Shown piece by piece: positions 37,472 through 45,410 of a DNA stretch of 64,000 bases. The DNA is from Anthocerotibacter panamensis C109 (GTDB lineage Bacteria > Cyanobacteriota > Cyanobacteriia > Gloeobacterales > Anthocerotibacteraceae): positions 2,359,501 to 2,423,500 of the forward strand of contig NZ_CP062698.1 of NCBI RefSeq assembly GCF_018389385.1, in the 5' to 3' direction. Positions within the stretch are counted from its first letter, which is position 1; each line of letters begins with the position of its first letter. The position numbers and the translations under genes were made by a program. The notes below the pieces were generated by a model. The model did not search any database. It was not told the origin of the DNA and saw only the letters and a list, made by a program, of their open reading frames with translations.

Positions 37472-38260
37472 ATGCGAAGGTTTATCCTGGGGTTGGTCTG
37501 CTTTTCCGTGGTTAGTTTGCAGGGAGTCTGGGCACAACAATACCCTCCCTATATTGAGCAGCAAATTCGGGCAGGCACCCTGACCCGTTCTGAAGCACGG
37601 CTCCTGTATGGCAATCCGACCGTCAAGAGCCCTAGTACCCCAGGCTCCACTCCGCCTGCCCCATCCGCTCTTTCGCCCAAGGCAGCACCGGAAACAGCGA
37701 GCCAAGAGGAAGCCAAAGTAACCCCCGCGAAAACAACGGGCTCCAAAGCAGCGCTAGCGAGTAAGGCAGACGATAAAGCCCCCTCATACCGGGGTACTTT
37801 TACAGGTCTAGAGCCATCTGGACTCACTGCCGCCACCGGTCAGCCCGTGGCAGGGTCGGTCTATCTCCTCCCAAACAGCCCGGAGATCCAAGAACTACTC
37901 AAACAACAACAAAACCTGATCAACCAGCTTCGCCGTACTTCAGGACCGAGTAAGTTGGGCCGCTCCAGACAGCCTAACAGTATCGGTGACGCCCCGGCGG
38001 GTACTTTCTCCGAAGCTCCGGGCGGCGGCGGGGCTGCCCTTACCCAACTCGGTGGTTTTGGTGAAATCGCCACAGGTAATGCTTTAGCTCAGGCTGCGCT
38101 CACCGATGGAGCTTTTGCCATTGAATCAGCCCTACCTAGTGGTTTGGTGATGGCGGTTGTTTCAGCAGGAGGGCGCACCATCGGTGTTTGGGCACTCCCT
38201 GCGGTCAAGGATGAACCGCTTGCTCTGAGTCCGGCGAATGCGCTCTACTGGATTCCCTAG
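37472..38260 (+). CDS. Hypothetical secreted low-complexity protein
   Basis: A 262-residue exported protein with a strong ribosome binding site (AAAGGAGGAGTGAG before ATG). After the signal peptide (FILGLVCFSVVSLQGVWAQ) comes QYPPYIEQQIRAGTLTRSEA, then a Pro/Ser/Ala/Lys-rich linker of about 80 residues. A C-terminal region follows with a short coil (LLKQQQNLINQLRRTSG) and a Gly/Ala-rich end. No known family recognised. Confidence 0.55.
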   Translation: MRRFILGLVCFSVVSLQGVWAQQYPPYIEQQIRAGTLTRSEARLLYGNPTVKSPSTPGSTPPAPSALSPKAAPETASQEEAKVTPAKTTGSKAALASKADDKAPSYRGTFTGLEPSGLTAATGQPVAGSVYLLPNSPEIQELLKQQQNLINQLRRTSGPSKLGRSRQPNSIGDAPAGTFSEAPGGGGAALTQLGGFGEIATGNALAQAALTDGAFAIESALPSGLVMAVVSAGGRTIGVWALPAVKDEPLALSPANALYWIP

Positions 38261-38301
38261 AAGCAGGTCTGTCTGTGTGTATCCCCCAAGGATGACGAAG
38301 G

Positions 38302-38496
38302 ATGAATAAGTTTGCTCGTACCCGAAGAAACGTGTCGCAGCGCGGCGGTACACTGGCTGAACTTTTTAAACTACTTTGGCAGCGCAAGCTCTGGTGGCTA
38401 ATTCCTCTGGTGGTTCTGTTAGTCTTTGTTGTGGCGCTACTCATTTTCGCCAACGCTGCCGGGGTAGTTGCGCCTTTTCTCTACACGGTGTTTTAG
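38302..38496 (+). CDS. DUF5989-type small membrane protein
   Basis: A 64-residue protein with a soluble N-terminus, the motif LAELFKLLWQRKLWWLIPL, one long transmembrane helix and the ending GVVAPFLYTVF. This pattern is that of DUF5989 family proteins. Function is unknown. It lies 41 bp after the secreted protein gene on the same strand. Confidence 0.75.
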   Translation: MNKFARTRRNVSQRGGTLAELFKLLWQRKLWWLIPLVVLLVFVVALLIFANAAGVVAPFLYTVF

Positions 38497-38602
38497 GTGC
38501 ACGATGATCTAAGTTTTCTACAGATCCAAGAACTATAATCATTCGCTTGCTTGAGGGTAGACAAGAGTTAGGCTAAACGTGCGTGTGGTCAGGAAATCGA
38601 GG

Positions 38603-39511
38603 ATGGGACATCACCACGAGCATGAATCTAGCCCTGCTCGGTACAATCAGGCTTTTTTGATCGGCATGGTCCTGAATACCGGCTTTGTCCTGGTCGAAGC
38701 TAGCTATGGCTATCTGGCGCATTCTCTAGCCCTGATTGCAGACGCAGGACACAACCTCTCGGACGTGTTGGGTCTCGGACTGGCTTGGGGAGCCGGTGTT
38801 TTAGCCCGCCGCGCCCCTTCTGGACGCTATACCTATGGGCTGGGGCGCTCTACGATGCTGGCTGCTCTCGTCAATGCCTTAATCCTGCTGGTGGTGACAG
38901 GAGGGATCATCTGGGAATCGATCCGTAGGTTTCTGGAGCCCGGTGCGGTGGCAGAAGCGACAGTTATCGCCGTAGCCTTGATAGGCATTGCCATCAATGC
39001 TGGCTGTGCTTGGCTTTTTGCCACTGGACACAAAGAGGACCTCAATATCCGGGGAGCTTTTTTACACTTGGCTTCTGATGCCCTGGTGTCTCTTGGGGTT
39101 GTCCTGACGGGGTTTGCCATCCTGTGGACGGGCTGGGTGTGGCTGGACCCTATGGTCAGTCTTATCCTCGCAGGCGTGGTTGTGGCGGGGACTTGGCATC
39201 TGCTGCATGGGGCGCTCAAGCTGGTCCTGGATGGGGTTCCTCCCGGTGTTGATTTGCCTACGGTACGCGCCTATCTGGACCAACTTCCGGGCGTTCAGGA
39301 GGTGCACGATTTACATATTTGGGGCATGAGTACCACAGAGACCGCGCTGACAGCTCATCTGGTCATGCCGGGGGGATGCCCTGGAGATAGGTTTTTACAT
39401 GAAGTGTGTCAGCAACTCCATGATGCGCATGGTATTGAGCACGCTACTTTACAGGTGGAGGTAGGTGATTCGGTGCCCGCATGTAGTCTGGGCTCCAGGA
39501 GCCATTCATGA
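38603..39511 (+). CDS. Cation diffusion facilitator (zinc/cobalt-type efflux)
   Basis: A CDF-family metal/proton antiporter. ATG 38603 (MGHHHEHESSPARYNQAFL) follows a short His-rich head. Six helices are expected. The metal site uses HSLALIADAGHNLSDVLGLG in helix 2 (HxxxD type) and FLHLASDALVSLGVVLTGFA in helix 5. The C-terminal cytoplasmic domain has VQEVHDLHIWGMSTTETALT. The His-rich start favours zinc, cobalt or cadmium. GTG 38579 is an alternative start. Confidence 0.93.
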   Translation: MGHHHEHESSPARYNQAFLIGMVLNTGFVLVEASYGYLAHSLALIADAGHNLSDVLGLGLAWGAGVLARRAPSGRYTYGLGRSTMLAALVNALILLVVTGGIIWESIRRFLEPGAVAEATVIAVALIGIAINAGCAWLFATGHKEDLNIRGAFLHLASDALVSLGVVLTGFAILWTGWVWLDPMVSLILAGVVVAGTWHLLHGALKLVLDGVPPGVDLPTVRAYLDQLPGVQEVHDLHIWGMSTTETALTAHLVMPGGCPGDRFLHEVCQQLHDAHGIEHATLQVEVGDSVPACSLGSRSHS

Positions 39512-39580
39512 TGGGTAGTTAGCCTTCCCGGATTTTTCCCTGGTCAGGGGAGACACTGAAGGTGGAAGAGGGTACTGCTC

Positions 39581-40024
39581 ATGAAGCAATTCATCTTTGT
39601 AGGGTTTTATGCCTTACTGTTGGCTGGTTCCGCCGCTGCCCAGCCGTTTTTGGGGCAACCCAAATTTCGCTGCAATCAGGTAAACCTCGCGCGATTGGAG
39701 GATTACCAATCCGTCACAGGTTTCTTTGACGCCTTGGGTGTGCCGACGCAAGTCAGGGTGTTTTCTACCTATGTCCCCAATCAAGTCCTGTCCTATCGAG
39801 AACGAGCAACCGTCGCTGCTGGGGGGACTACGGACTACGTCACCTGGGATATCACAGGCAGACAGACGGGGACAGCCGTCAATTACTACTTCTTGCTGCT
39901 CCCCAAAGCAGTCCCGTCCACAGGTACTTTCGAAGGCGAACTCAACACCTACTTTGACCGTGGGCAAGCGGGCTTTTCGCAAAATACGATGCGGTGTGAA
40001 ATTCAAGCTCGTGGCGGGGTTTGA
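39581..40024 (+). CDS. Hypothetical secreted protein
   Basis: A 147-residue exported protein: a signal peptide (FIFVGFYALLLAGSAAAQP) followed by a beta-rich domain with two cysteines (KFRCNQVN and MRCEIQARG) likely joined by a disulfide. No family is recognised. It converges with gvpG (51 bp) and is the last gene before the gas vesicle locus. Confidence 0.55.
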   Translation: MKQFIFVGFYALLLAGSAAAQPFLGQPKFRCNQVNLARLEDYQSVTGFFDALGVPTQVRVFSTYVPNQVLSYRERATVAAGGTTDYVTWDITGRQTGTAVNYYFLLLPKAVPSTGTFEGELNTYFDRGQAGFSQNTMRCEIQARGGV

Positions 40025-40075
40025 GGATTCACCAAAAACTTTATCTGTGGCTTAAACCAAACTAGCTTGTCGCAC

Positions 40076-40306
40076 TCAAGAAGTTGACGATGCTACTTCG
40101 AAGGCCTCCAGAGCATCCAAGAGTGTAGTTTCCTGGAGGAGAAATTCCTCTTCGCTAATATCGCCCAAGTCAAAGGCAATTTGTAGGGCGGTCAACTCTT
40201 TTTGGAGGCGGCTTTTTTCATCAGTATCGACCTCGGCGGTCTCCAAAATTTCTTGGGCGATCCATATCAATCCCGCAGCGGGCCAGGTGAGTAATTGCCA
40301 GACCAT
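40076..40306 (-). CDS. gvpG: Gas vesicle protein GvpG
   Basis: A 76-residue acidic helical accessory protein needed for gas vesicle assembly. The family start LLTWPAAGLIWIAQEI and the coil ETAEVDTDEKSRLQKELTAL with DLGDISEEEFLLQE are typical of GvpG. It is the last gene of the minus-strand gvp operon, 8 bp after gvpF/L. Confidence 0.88.
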   Translation of the reverse strand: MVWQLLTWPAAGLIWIAQEILETAEVDTDEKSRLQKELTALQIAFDLGDISEEEFLLQETTLLDALEAFEVASSTS

Positions 40307-40314
40307 GATTTCTC

Positions 40315-41043
40315 CTAGAGCGTAGCGAAGTTATAGGGAGCGGTGAAGTTGTTGTAGCGAATCCGTAGCCGTTCGCCATAGATTTGGTCGAGTTCCTGGA
40401 CCCGTTGCTCGAATTGAGGCTCCTCATCCCAGGGAATAAGAAAGGCTTTGTTGTAGATCATGGCTTGGGATAGCGGCGCATTATCGACCACGCCCTGCGC
40501 CAACGGCGTGAGCTGGAGGTCGAAGTGGCGGGTGATAGCGCCCCGGCGGTGCTCTAAGGCGGCCTCTACGAGTCGTCCGAAGGCAATCGTCTGCTCCATC
40601 GATAAGGGTGTGCCCTGGAGCGCCTCACGTTCTTGCTGAATGCGGGGGTCTTCATGGGCGAGGACCGCGAGTTCCTGGTCGGGCTGCCAGTAGATTTTGA
40701 CGCCGACCTCACGCTTACCTGTAAGTTGGGCAAAGAGGTCTAAAAGGGCTGACTGGTGGTCCTGAATCAGATCGCGCGTCACTTGCTCCCAATCCAGCGC
40801 CGTCAGACCGAACTGCAAGGGGAGCAGACAGGTGAACCCTTGTTGCATCAAGGCTTCTAACACTCGTTCGTGGGTGAGCAGATTGAGGCGGCTGGTCCGG
40901 TGGCGTTCGCGGGTGCTCTCGCTATAGATGAACACAAACGGTTCGAGGGTATGGAGCAGGACCGGTTGGTCGTCTAGGCCCCTGAGATCTAGGGCCACAG
41001 GGCCGGGTGCAGGCAAAATACCGTAGAGGTAGCGTCCGCTCAT
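40315..41043 (-). CDS. gvpF: Gas vesicle protein GvpF/GvpL, first copy
   Basis: A GvpF/L family accessory protein, thought to bind GvpA and help nucleation. Recognised by the start GRYLYGILPAP, FVFIYSESTRERHRTSRLNL, the central THERVLEALMQQGFTCLLPL-QFG, and the end APLSQAMIYNKAFLIPWDEE with RIRYNNFTAPYNFATL, all characteristic of GvpF. 242 residues. Its ATG overlaps the AAA+ gene stop by 4 bp (ATGA), indicating translational coupling. A second, shorter family member is at 54.4 kb. Confidence 0.9.
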   Translation of the reverse strand: MSGRYLYGILPAPGPVALDLRGLDDQPVLLHTLEPFVFIYSESTRERHRTSRLNLLTHERVLEALMQQGFTCLLPLQFGLTALDWEQVTRDLIQDHQSALLDLFAQLTGKREVGVKIYWQPDQELAVLAHEDPRIQQEREALQGTPLSMEQTIAFGRLVEAALEHRRGAITRHFDLQLTPLAQGVVDNAPLSQAMIYNKAFLIPWDEEPQFEQRVQELDQIYGERLRIRYNNFTAPYNFATL

Positions 41044-42815
41044 GGCTGGAGGCGTCCAGCTAATTCGCTATGGGCTTGTTGGAAATCCCGGTCTTCAATA
41101 AACAGCGCTGCGACCCGGCCTCCATGCTCCCGGCGGCAGCGACGGATAGCCGCGACGGCAGCTTGGTTGCTGAGGAGTGCTAGGTCAGCTCCACTCCAGT
41201 GCTGGGTTTGGGTGGCCCAGAGCGCAAGGTCCACATCCCCAGCCAGGGGGCGGTCCTGATTGTGGACACGCAGGATCGCCAGTCGGGCCTCGGTGTCCGG
41301 CAACCCCACTTCGAGGTGCAGGTCCAGGCGACCTGAGCGCAGGAGTGCCGGGTCCAGCGTATCCGCCCGGTTGGTCGCTGCCATCAGTAAAAGGCCGTGG
41401 GCGGGGCGCAGTCCATCCAATTCGGTGAGCAGTTGACCGATGACCCGGTCTGAGACCCCACTATCTCCCCGATAGCTTCCCCGTGCTGGGGCCAACGTGT
41501 CGATTTCGTCGATAAAAATCACACAAGGAGCGGCCTGTCGGGCTTTGGTAAACAGTTCGCGCACAGCTAGTTCTGAGGCTCCAACCCAGCGGCTGAGGAG
41601 TTCTGGCCCATTCACCCCGATAAAATTGGCCTTGCCCTCGGAGGCGACCGCTTTGGCAAGGAGGGTCTTGCCTGTCCCTGGCGGACCCGTGAGCAAAATG
41701 CCGCGCGGAGCCTGAGCGCGGGTATGGGCGTAGAGTTCCGGGTTGACCAGGACGCCTTCGACGGCTTCTTTGAGGACTTGCTTGAGTGGTTCGAGGCCCC
41801 CGATGGCTGTCCAGGGGACGTTGGGGTGTTCCTGAATCACGGAGCGCAAGACGGCGGGGCGCTGGTCAGCCAGCGCCAAGGTAAAGTCCGCCATGCTCAC
41901 CTGTAGAGGATGGGGGGGGATGCAGTCCGGGTCAGGAACCTGACGGCGCAGAGCACGGTATGCAGCAGCCTGACACAGACCCTTGAGGTCAGCCCCCACA
42001 AAGCCCCCGGTCTGATCGGCGACCTGGGCCAAATCCACCCCAGTCGCCAGGGGCATCTTGCGCGTCAAGACCTCCAGAATGGCGAGGCGGCCCTTGCGGT
42101 CGGGCACCCGGAAGACCACTTCGCGGTCAAATCGTCCAGGGCGACGCAGCGCTGGGTCCAGATGGTCCGGGCGGTTGGTCGCCCCGAGGACGAGCACACC
42201 CGCCTTGGGGTCAAAGCCATCCATCAGCCCTAGGAGTTGGGCGACTAGGCGCTTCTCCACTTCGCCTTCGACTTTGGCGCGGTCCGGGGCCAAGGCGTCG
42301 ATCTCATCGATGAAAATCAAACACGGAGCCGCTTTTTCTGCCCGCTGAAACACCTCGCGCAGACGGGTCTCGGCCTCTCCATAAAATTTCCCCATCACCT
42401 CGGGGCCGATCAAGGCAATGTAATGGAGTCCCAGATCCTGCGCCAGAGCACGAGCGGTCAGGGTCTTGCCCGTCCCCGGCGGACCGACGAGCAAAACGCC
42501 ACGGGGTGGGTCTAGGCCCAACTGAGCCAACAGTTCAGGATGCTGTAGGGGGATCTGGACCAGTTCACGCAGTTCTTGGAGGGTCTGCTCCATGCCCCCG
42601 ATCTCCTGGAGTGTAGCGCTCATAGCGGCTTCACGTACTTCTGGTTCCGGGGCTGGTTTTGGGGCGCTAGGACGCGGTATGCCCGCCCCCCGAGGAATGC
42701 TGCTGTAGCGGGTGTTCATCTGGACCTGGACCTTGGGTCCGCCTTCTTGTTGCGCCTTTTCTTCAAGCCGCTGGGCTAGCTCAACCAGTTCATCCAGAGC
42801 TTTGAAGAATTCCAT
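41040..42815 (-). CDS. Double AAA+ ATPase (CDC48-like) in the gas vesicle operon
   Basis: A 591-residue ATPase with two AAA+ modules. Module 1 has Walker A LLVGPPGTGKT (about 108-118), Walker B CLIFIDEIDAL and PGRFDREVVFRVPD. Module 2 has LLTGPPGTGKT, CVIFIDEIDTLAPARG and SGRLDLHLEVGLPD. Both keep the catalytic glutamate and arginine region, so both should hydrolyse ATP. The usual CDC48 N-domain is missing and is replaced by about 65 residues starting MEFFKALDELVELAQRLEEK, a coil plus Pro-rich linker. ATG 42815 is 2 bp past the gvpV stop, and its end overlaps gvpF. A role in unfolding or remodelling gas vesicle proteins is inferred from context only. Confidence 0.88.
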   Translation of the reverse strand: MEFFKALDELVELAQRLEEKAQQEGGPKVQVQMNTRYSSIPRGAGIPRPSAPKPAPEPEVREAAMSATLQEIGGMEQTLQELRELVQIPLQHPELLAQLGLDPPRGVLLVGPPGTGKTLTARALAQDLGLHYIALIGPEVMGKFYGEAETRLREVFQRAEKAAPCLIFIDEIDALAPDRAKVEGEVEKRLVAQLLGLMDGFDPKAGVLVLGATNRPDHLDPALRRPGRFDREVVFRVPDRKGRLAILEVLTRKMPLATGVDLAQVADQTGGFVGADLKGLCQAAAYRALRRQVPDPDCIPPHPLQVSMADFTLALADQRPAVLRSVIQEHPNVPWTAIGGLEPLKQVLKEAVEGVLVNPELYAHTRAQAPRGILLTGPPGTGKTLLAKAVASEGKANFIGVNGPELLSRWVGASELAVRELFTKARQAAPCVIFIDEIDTLAPARGSYRGDSGVSDRVIGQLLTELDGLRPAHGLLLMAATNRADTLDPALLRSGRLDLHLEVGLPDTEARLAILRVHNQDRPLAGDVDLALWATQTQHWSGADLALLSNQAAVAAIRRCRREHGGRVAALFIEDRDFQQAHSELAGRLQP

Positions 42816-42817
42816 AG

Positions 42818-43099
42818 CTAGTACGTCAAATCCACAAAAGTAAAGCGGGGCGCAGGCGCAGGCGGTAACGCGGGCGCAGGCGTCGGCAGGTTTTGTTGGT
42901 CGACCATCTGCTGCTTGAGGACCGCCAGACGGTTGTGGATGACCGTCGTGCGGGCCGCAATCCGGCACAGTTCCTGCTCTAGGCGGCTCTTCTCCGTGGC
43001 GAGCTTGTGCAGTTCAAGGTAGCGGGCGGCCTCGGTTTTGGCACGCGGCAGGGAGCTGAGCTTAGGACGAATCATGCCAGGGACGGGGCGAGACTGCAC
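42818..43099 (-). CDS. gvpV: Gas vesicle protein GvpV
   Basis: A 93-residue accessory protein. GTG 43099 follows GAGGAG by 7 bases and gives MQSRPVPGMIRPKLSS, and an ATG at 43075 is an alternative. The coil ARYLELHKLATEKSRLEQEL and IHNRLAVLKQQMVDQQ match cyanobacterial GvpV. A Pro/Ala-rich tail ends in FTFVDLTY. It starts 4 bp after the gvpJ stop. Confidence 0.78.
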   Translation of the reverse strand: MQSRPVPGMIRPKLSSLPRAKTEAARYLELHKLATEKSRLEQELCRIAARTTVIHNRLAVLKQQMVDQQNLPTPAPALPPAPAPRFTFVDLTY

Positions 43100-43103
43100 G
43101 GGG

Positions 43104-43451
43104 CTACTCCTCAGTGGGGCTAGGTAACGTGGGGGCAAGCTGGTTTTGGACGCGCTCCAGTTCCGCTTCGAGCGTCTGGATGCGCGCAAGGAGTTGTTCG
43201 TTTTGCTGGGTCAGCCCACGGGCCTGACCGCTGAGATGGGGGTCGGATTCCCACCAGTTTATGCCGATCTCGCGGGCCTTGTCGACCGAGCTAATCAAGA
43301 GGCGAATCCGCACACACAGCAGTTCTACACCCCCCACGGAGACCGTGATATCCCCGGCAATCACCACCCCCTTGTCCAACACGCGCTCCAGGATATCGGC
43401 GAGGGTATTGCCTGCGGTGGCAGACGGGGGGCGGGGCGTACTCAGGGTCAT
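43104..43451 (-). CDS. gvpJ: Gas vesicle protein GvpJ
   Basis: A minor GvpA-like structural protein. The GvpA-type core is TLADILERVLDKGVVIAGDI then VGGVELLCVRIRLLISSVDK, followed by the GvpJ-typical AREIGINWWESDPHLSGQ. A C-terminal coiled coil (QQNEQLLARIQTLEAELERV) follows. GvpJ sits at the tips of the conical caps in other systems. It lies 8 bp after gvpN. Confidence 0.93.
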   Translation of the reverse strand: MTLSTPRPPSATAGNTLADILERVLDKGVVIAGDITVSVGGVELLCVRIRLLISSVDKAREIGINWWESDPHLSGQARGLTQQNEQLLARIQTLEAELERVQNQLAPTLPSPTEE

Positions 43452-43459
43452 CGAGCAAC

Positions 43460-44353
43460 TCAGGAATGGGTCTTAAGATGGGTCGCTAGGATCTGCTCCA
43501 GGTGAGCAAGGGCGACAGCGGGGCTGGTCTTGGCGCGCGCTAATAATACATCTAGGCAGACCTCGATAAAGTCTGGATTGCCGGGATGTACCGCAATGCC
43601 ATGCTGACGGCAGACCTGCCCAATCATCAGACCCGCACGCATACTGGCATCCTGGTCGAGATTGACCGCAGCGCGAAACTCCTGCAACACAGCGACGATC
43701 AACCGGGCACTGGACTCGGGCAGACTGGTACGGCTCTTGAGGATGAGCGCTTGGGTATCGAGGTCCGGCTCACCCAGGTCAAAGGTAACCATGCGGTCGG
43801 TGAGAGCGTTCTGGGTCTGGTGGACCCCACAGTACTCCGCTGGGTTGGACGTAAAAATGGCCCGGAACTGGGGATGGACCTGAATATAATCCGGGTGGTC
43901 GCCGCGTGGAGGCATGACAATCAAACCTTCCTCCAAAGCCCCGAGCAGAATATTATTGACCTCGGGGCGCGAGCGGTTAAATTCGTCGTAGACCAGGGTC
44001 AAGCCCTCGCGGCAGGCGGTGGTCAGCCGGGAGTCTACCCAATTATGCTGGAGGTCATCCTCCACTTTCATGACGGAGTGGATATAGTTATCGACGACTT
44101 GGCGACGCTTATAGCCTGCCTGAGCCCCCAGCAGATCCGAAGACTTGAATTCATCGTCCCCATAGAGGAGCATAATCGGGCGGGCCAGGAGCGAGGCTAG
44201 GTGCAAAGCCAAAGTTGTCTTGCCCGTACCTGCCGGACCGCGCAGATGAACCGCAAAACCGCAGTGCAAAAACCGCAACGCCCGCTCGGTCAAGCGCTCA
44301 ATATACGGAGTCGTCACGAAGTGCAGGGAACTCAACTGGAGGGCTGTGGTCAT
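43460..44353 (-). CDS. gvpN: Gas vesicle ATPase GvpN
   Basis: A MoxR-type AAA+ ATPase that promotes gas vesicle growth and widening. 297 residues. Walker A is HLRGPAGTGKTTLALHLA, Walker B TLVYDEFNRSRPEVNN, and sensor region RAIFTSNPAEYCGVHQTQNA. The segment ELLGDDEFKSSDLLGAQAGY appears here as YGDDEFKSSDLLGAQAGYK, a GvpN hallmark. 3 bp from gvpC and 8 bp from gvpJ, so it is clearly co-transcribed. Confidence 0.95.
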   Translation of the reverse strand: MTTALQLSSLHFVTTPYIERLTERALRFLHCGFAVHLRGPAGTGKTTLALHLASLLARPIMLLYGDDEFKSSDLLGAQAGYKRRQVVDNYIHSVMKVEDDLQHNWVDSRLTTACREGLTLVYDEFNRSRPEVNNILLGALEEGLIVMPPRGDHPDYIQVHPQFRAIFTSNPAEYCGVHQTQNALTDRMVTFDLGEPDLDTQALILKSRTSLPESSARLIVAVLQEFRAAVNLDQDASMRAGLMIGQVCRQHGIAVHPGNPDFIEVCLDVLLARAKTSPAVALAHLEQILATHLKTHS

Positions 44354-44356
44354 GCG

Positions 44357-44956
44357 CTACGCTCCAAAGGGTTCCAGGGTTTGCTCGGCTTTAGCGACAG
44401 CCAATTGCTCCTGGATGTTGTCTAAGAAATTGGGCCGCAGGTCTCGGGGACGTCTTCTTTGGCCCTCGCCGGGACGCTTCTGGTTTTGCGAAGCCTCCAT
44501 GGTAGGCGGCTGGAAGTCTTGCAGGTGATCTACAGCAGCAGGAGCAGGGACAGATGCTCCCCAGACCGCAGTCTGGCGGCGGCTACGTTCAGCATCCAGG
44601 GTACTATACAACTGCTGGGCTAGGGCTATCCGAGTCAGGGTACGCTCTTGTTGCTGGGTCTGATTCTGCTGGGCCAGCGTCGCCCGGAACTGGCTGAGGT
44701 CGGTCCGCAGGGCTTGGGTCGCAAGAGCACGCTTCTGCTGGAGGTTCTGGAGATGGGCTTCCACCTCTTGGGCTAGAGCTAGGCGATGGGTCCTCAGGCT
44801 ACTGCGCAACTGCAACGCTTCTTGCTGAAACTGGTCCGCCAATTGCTGGCGCTGCTTGCGGTATTGCGCCAGATTGGTCTGGACCTCGCTGGTGCGTTGC
44901 TGACACTGCTGCCAGCGTTCTTGTTTTCCTTGTAACCACTGGTCGGCTAAAGCCAT
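44357..44956 (-). CDS. gvpC: GvpC-like coiled-coil protein
   Basis: A 199-residue, Gln-rich helical protein in the gvpC position. Residues about 10-125 show irregular repeats of about 33 residues with alternating patterns such as WQQCQQRTSEVQTNLAQYRK, LRSSLRTHRLALAQEVEAHL and LRTDLSQFRATLAQQNQTQQ, as expected for a protein that lies along the GvpA ribs. A Pro-rich break precedes the tail RPNFLDNIQEQLAVAKAEQT. Sequence match to known GvpC is weak, so position and repeat pattern carry the call. GGGAGA lies 7 bases before the ATG. Confidence 0.75.
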   Translation of the reverse strand: MALADQWLQGKQERWQQCQQRTSEVQTNLAQYRKQRQQLADQFQQEALQLRSSLRTHRLALAQEVEAHLQNLQQKRALATQALRTDLSQFRATLAQQNQTQQQERTLTRIALAQQLYSTLDAERSRRQTAVWGASVPAPAAVDHLQDFQPPTMEASQNQKRPGEGQRRRPRDLRPNFLDNIQEQLAVAKAEQTLEPFGA

Positions 44957-44984
44957 GGGTGTTCTCCCGTCTTGGTAGGGGGCA

Positions 44985-45002
44985 GGGGCAAGGATTTGCC
45001 CC
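44985..45002 (-). promoter_or_regulatory. Hairpin between gvpA and gvpC
   Basis: GGGGCAA / TTGCCCC form a 7-bp stem with a 4-base loop in the 69-bp gvpA-gvpC gap. On the transcribed strand it is followed by TGCCCCC, not a U-run. It is therefore more likely an RNA-stabilising or partial termination element that could give more gvpA than downstream mRNA, as in other gvp operons. Confidence 0.5.
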
Positions 45003-45025
45003 TATTGATGATCCTTCAAAAGAAC

Positions 45026-45244
45026 CTAGGCCGCAGGAGCCGCTGCCGTGGCGGTAAGACCCACAGCTTCGGCGTACTTCAGGTAGGTCTCGACCGAAGC
45101 GATGACAATACGGGCTTCTACCGCAATCAGTTCGATCCCGACGAGCGAAACCCGGACCCAGGCATCAATCACGATCCCCTTGTCCAAAATGCGGTCCACA
45201 ACCTCGGCGAGGCTGGAGGAGGAGTTAACTTTTTCAACGGCCAT
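45026..45244 (-). CDS. gvpA: Gas vesicle major structural protein GvpA
   Basis: The main rib protein of the gas vesicle wall. 72 residues: [40 protein letters not shown] and [13 protein letters not shown], near-invariant across GvpA proteins, with a short Ala-rich tail. It leads the gvpA-C-N-J-V-ATPase-F-G operon and lies 157 bp downstream of the second cheW of the taxis operon on the same strand. Two imperfect 20-bp direct repeats occur in that gap. Only one gvpA copy is in the window. Confidence 0.98.
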   Translation of the reverse strand: MAVEKVNSSSSLAEVVDRILDKGIVIDAWVRVSLVGIELIAVEARIVIASVETYLKYAEAVGLTATAAAPAA

Positions 45245-45317
45245 GATGAGGTTCCTTTATCAAGGGTATGGGGCACATGCTAAGTAGATATCAAAGCTGG
45301 CTAAAAGCACAATGGTG

Positions 45318-45337
45318 AAATTACCTAGCTTATTAAA
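45318..45337. repeat. Direct repeat upstream of gvpA, copy 1
   Basis: AAATTACCTAGCTTATTAAA matches 45391-45410 in 18 of 20 positions. It lies 74 bp upstream of the gvpA start in an AT-rich region. Two copies 73 bp apart (about seven helical turns) could be binding sites for a regulator of gvpA. Confidence 0.6.
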
Positions 45338-45390
45338 AAAACAACATATCAACACAATAACTTAATAAAAAATGTGTACAGGTAGTAGTC

Positions 45391-45410
45391 AAATTACCTG
45401 GCTAATTAAA
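45391..45410. repeat. Direct repeat upstream of gvpA, copy 2
   Basis: AAATTACCTGGCTAATTAAA is the second copy. It overlaps the stop codon of the downstream cheW gene, so the repeat straddles the taxis operon and gvp operon junction. Confidence 0.6.
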
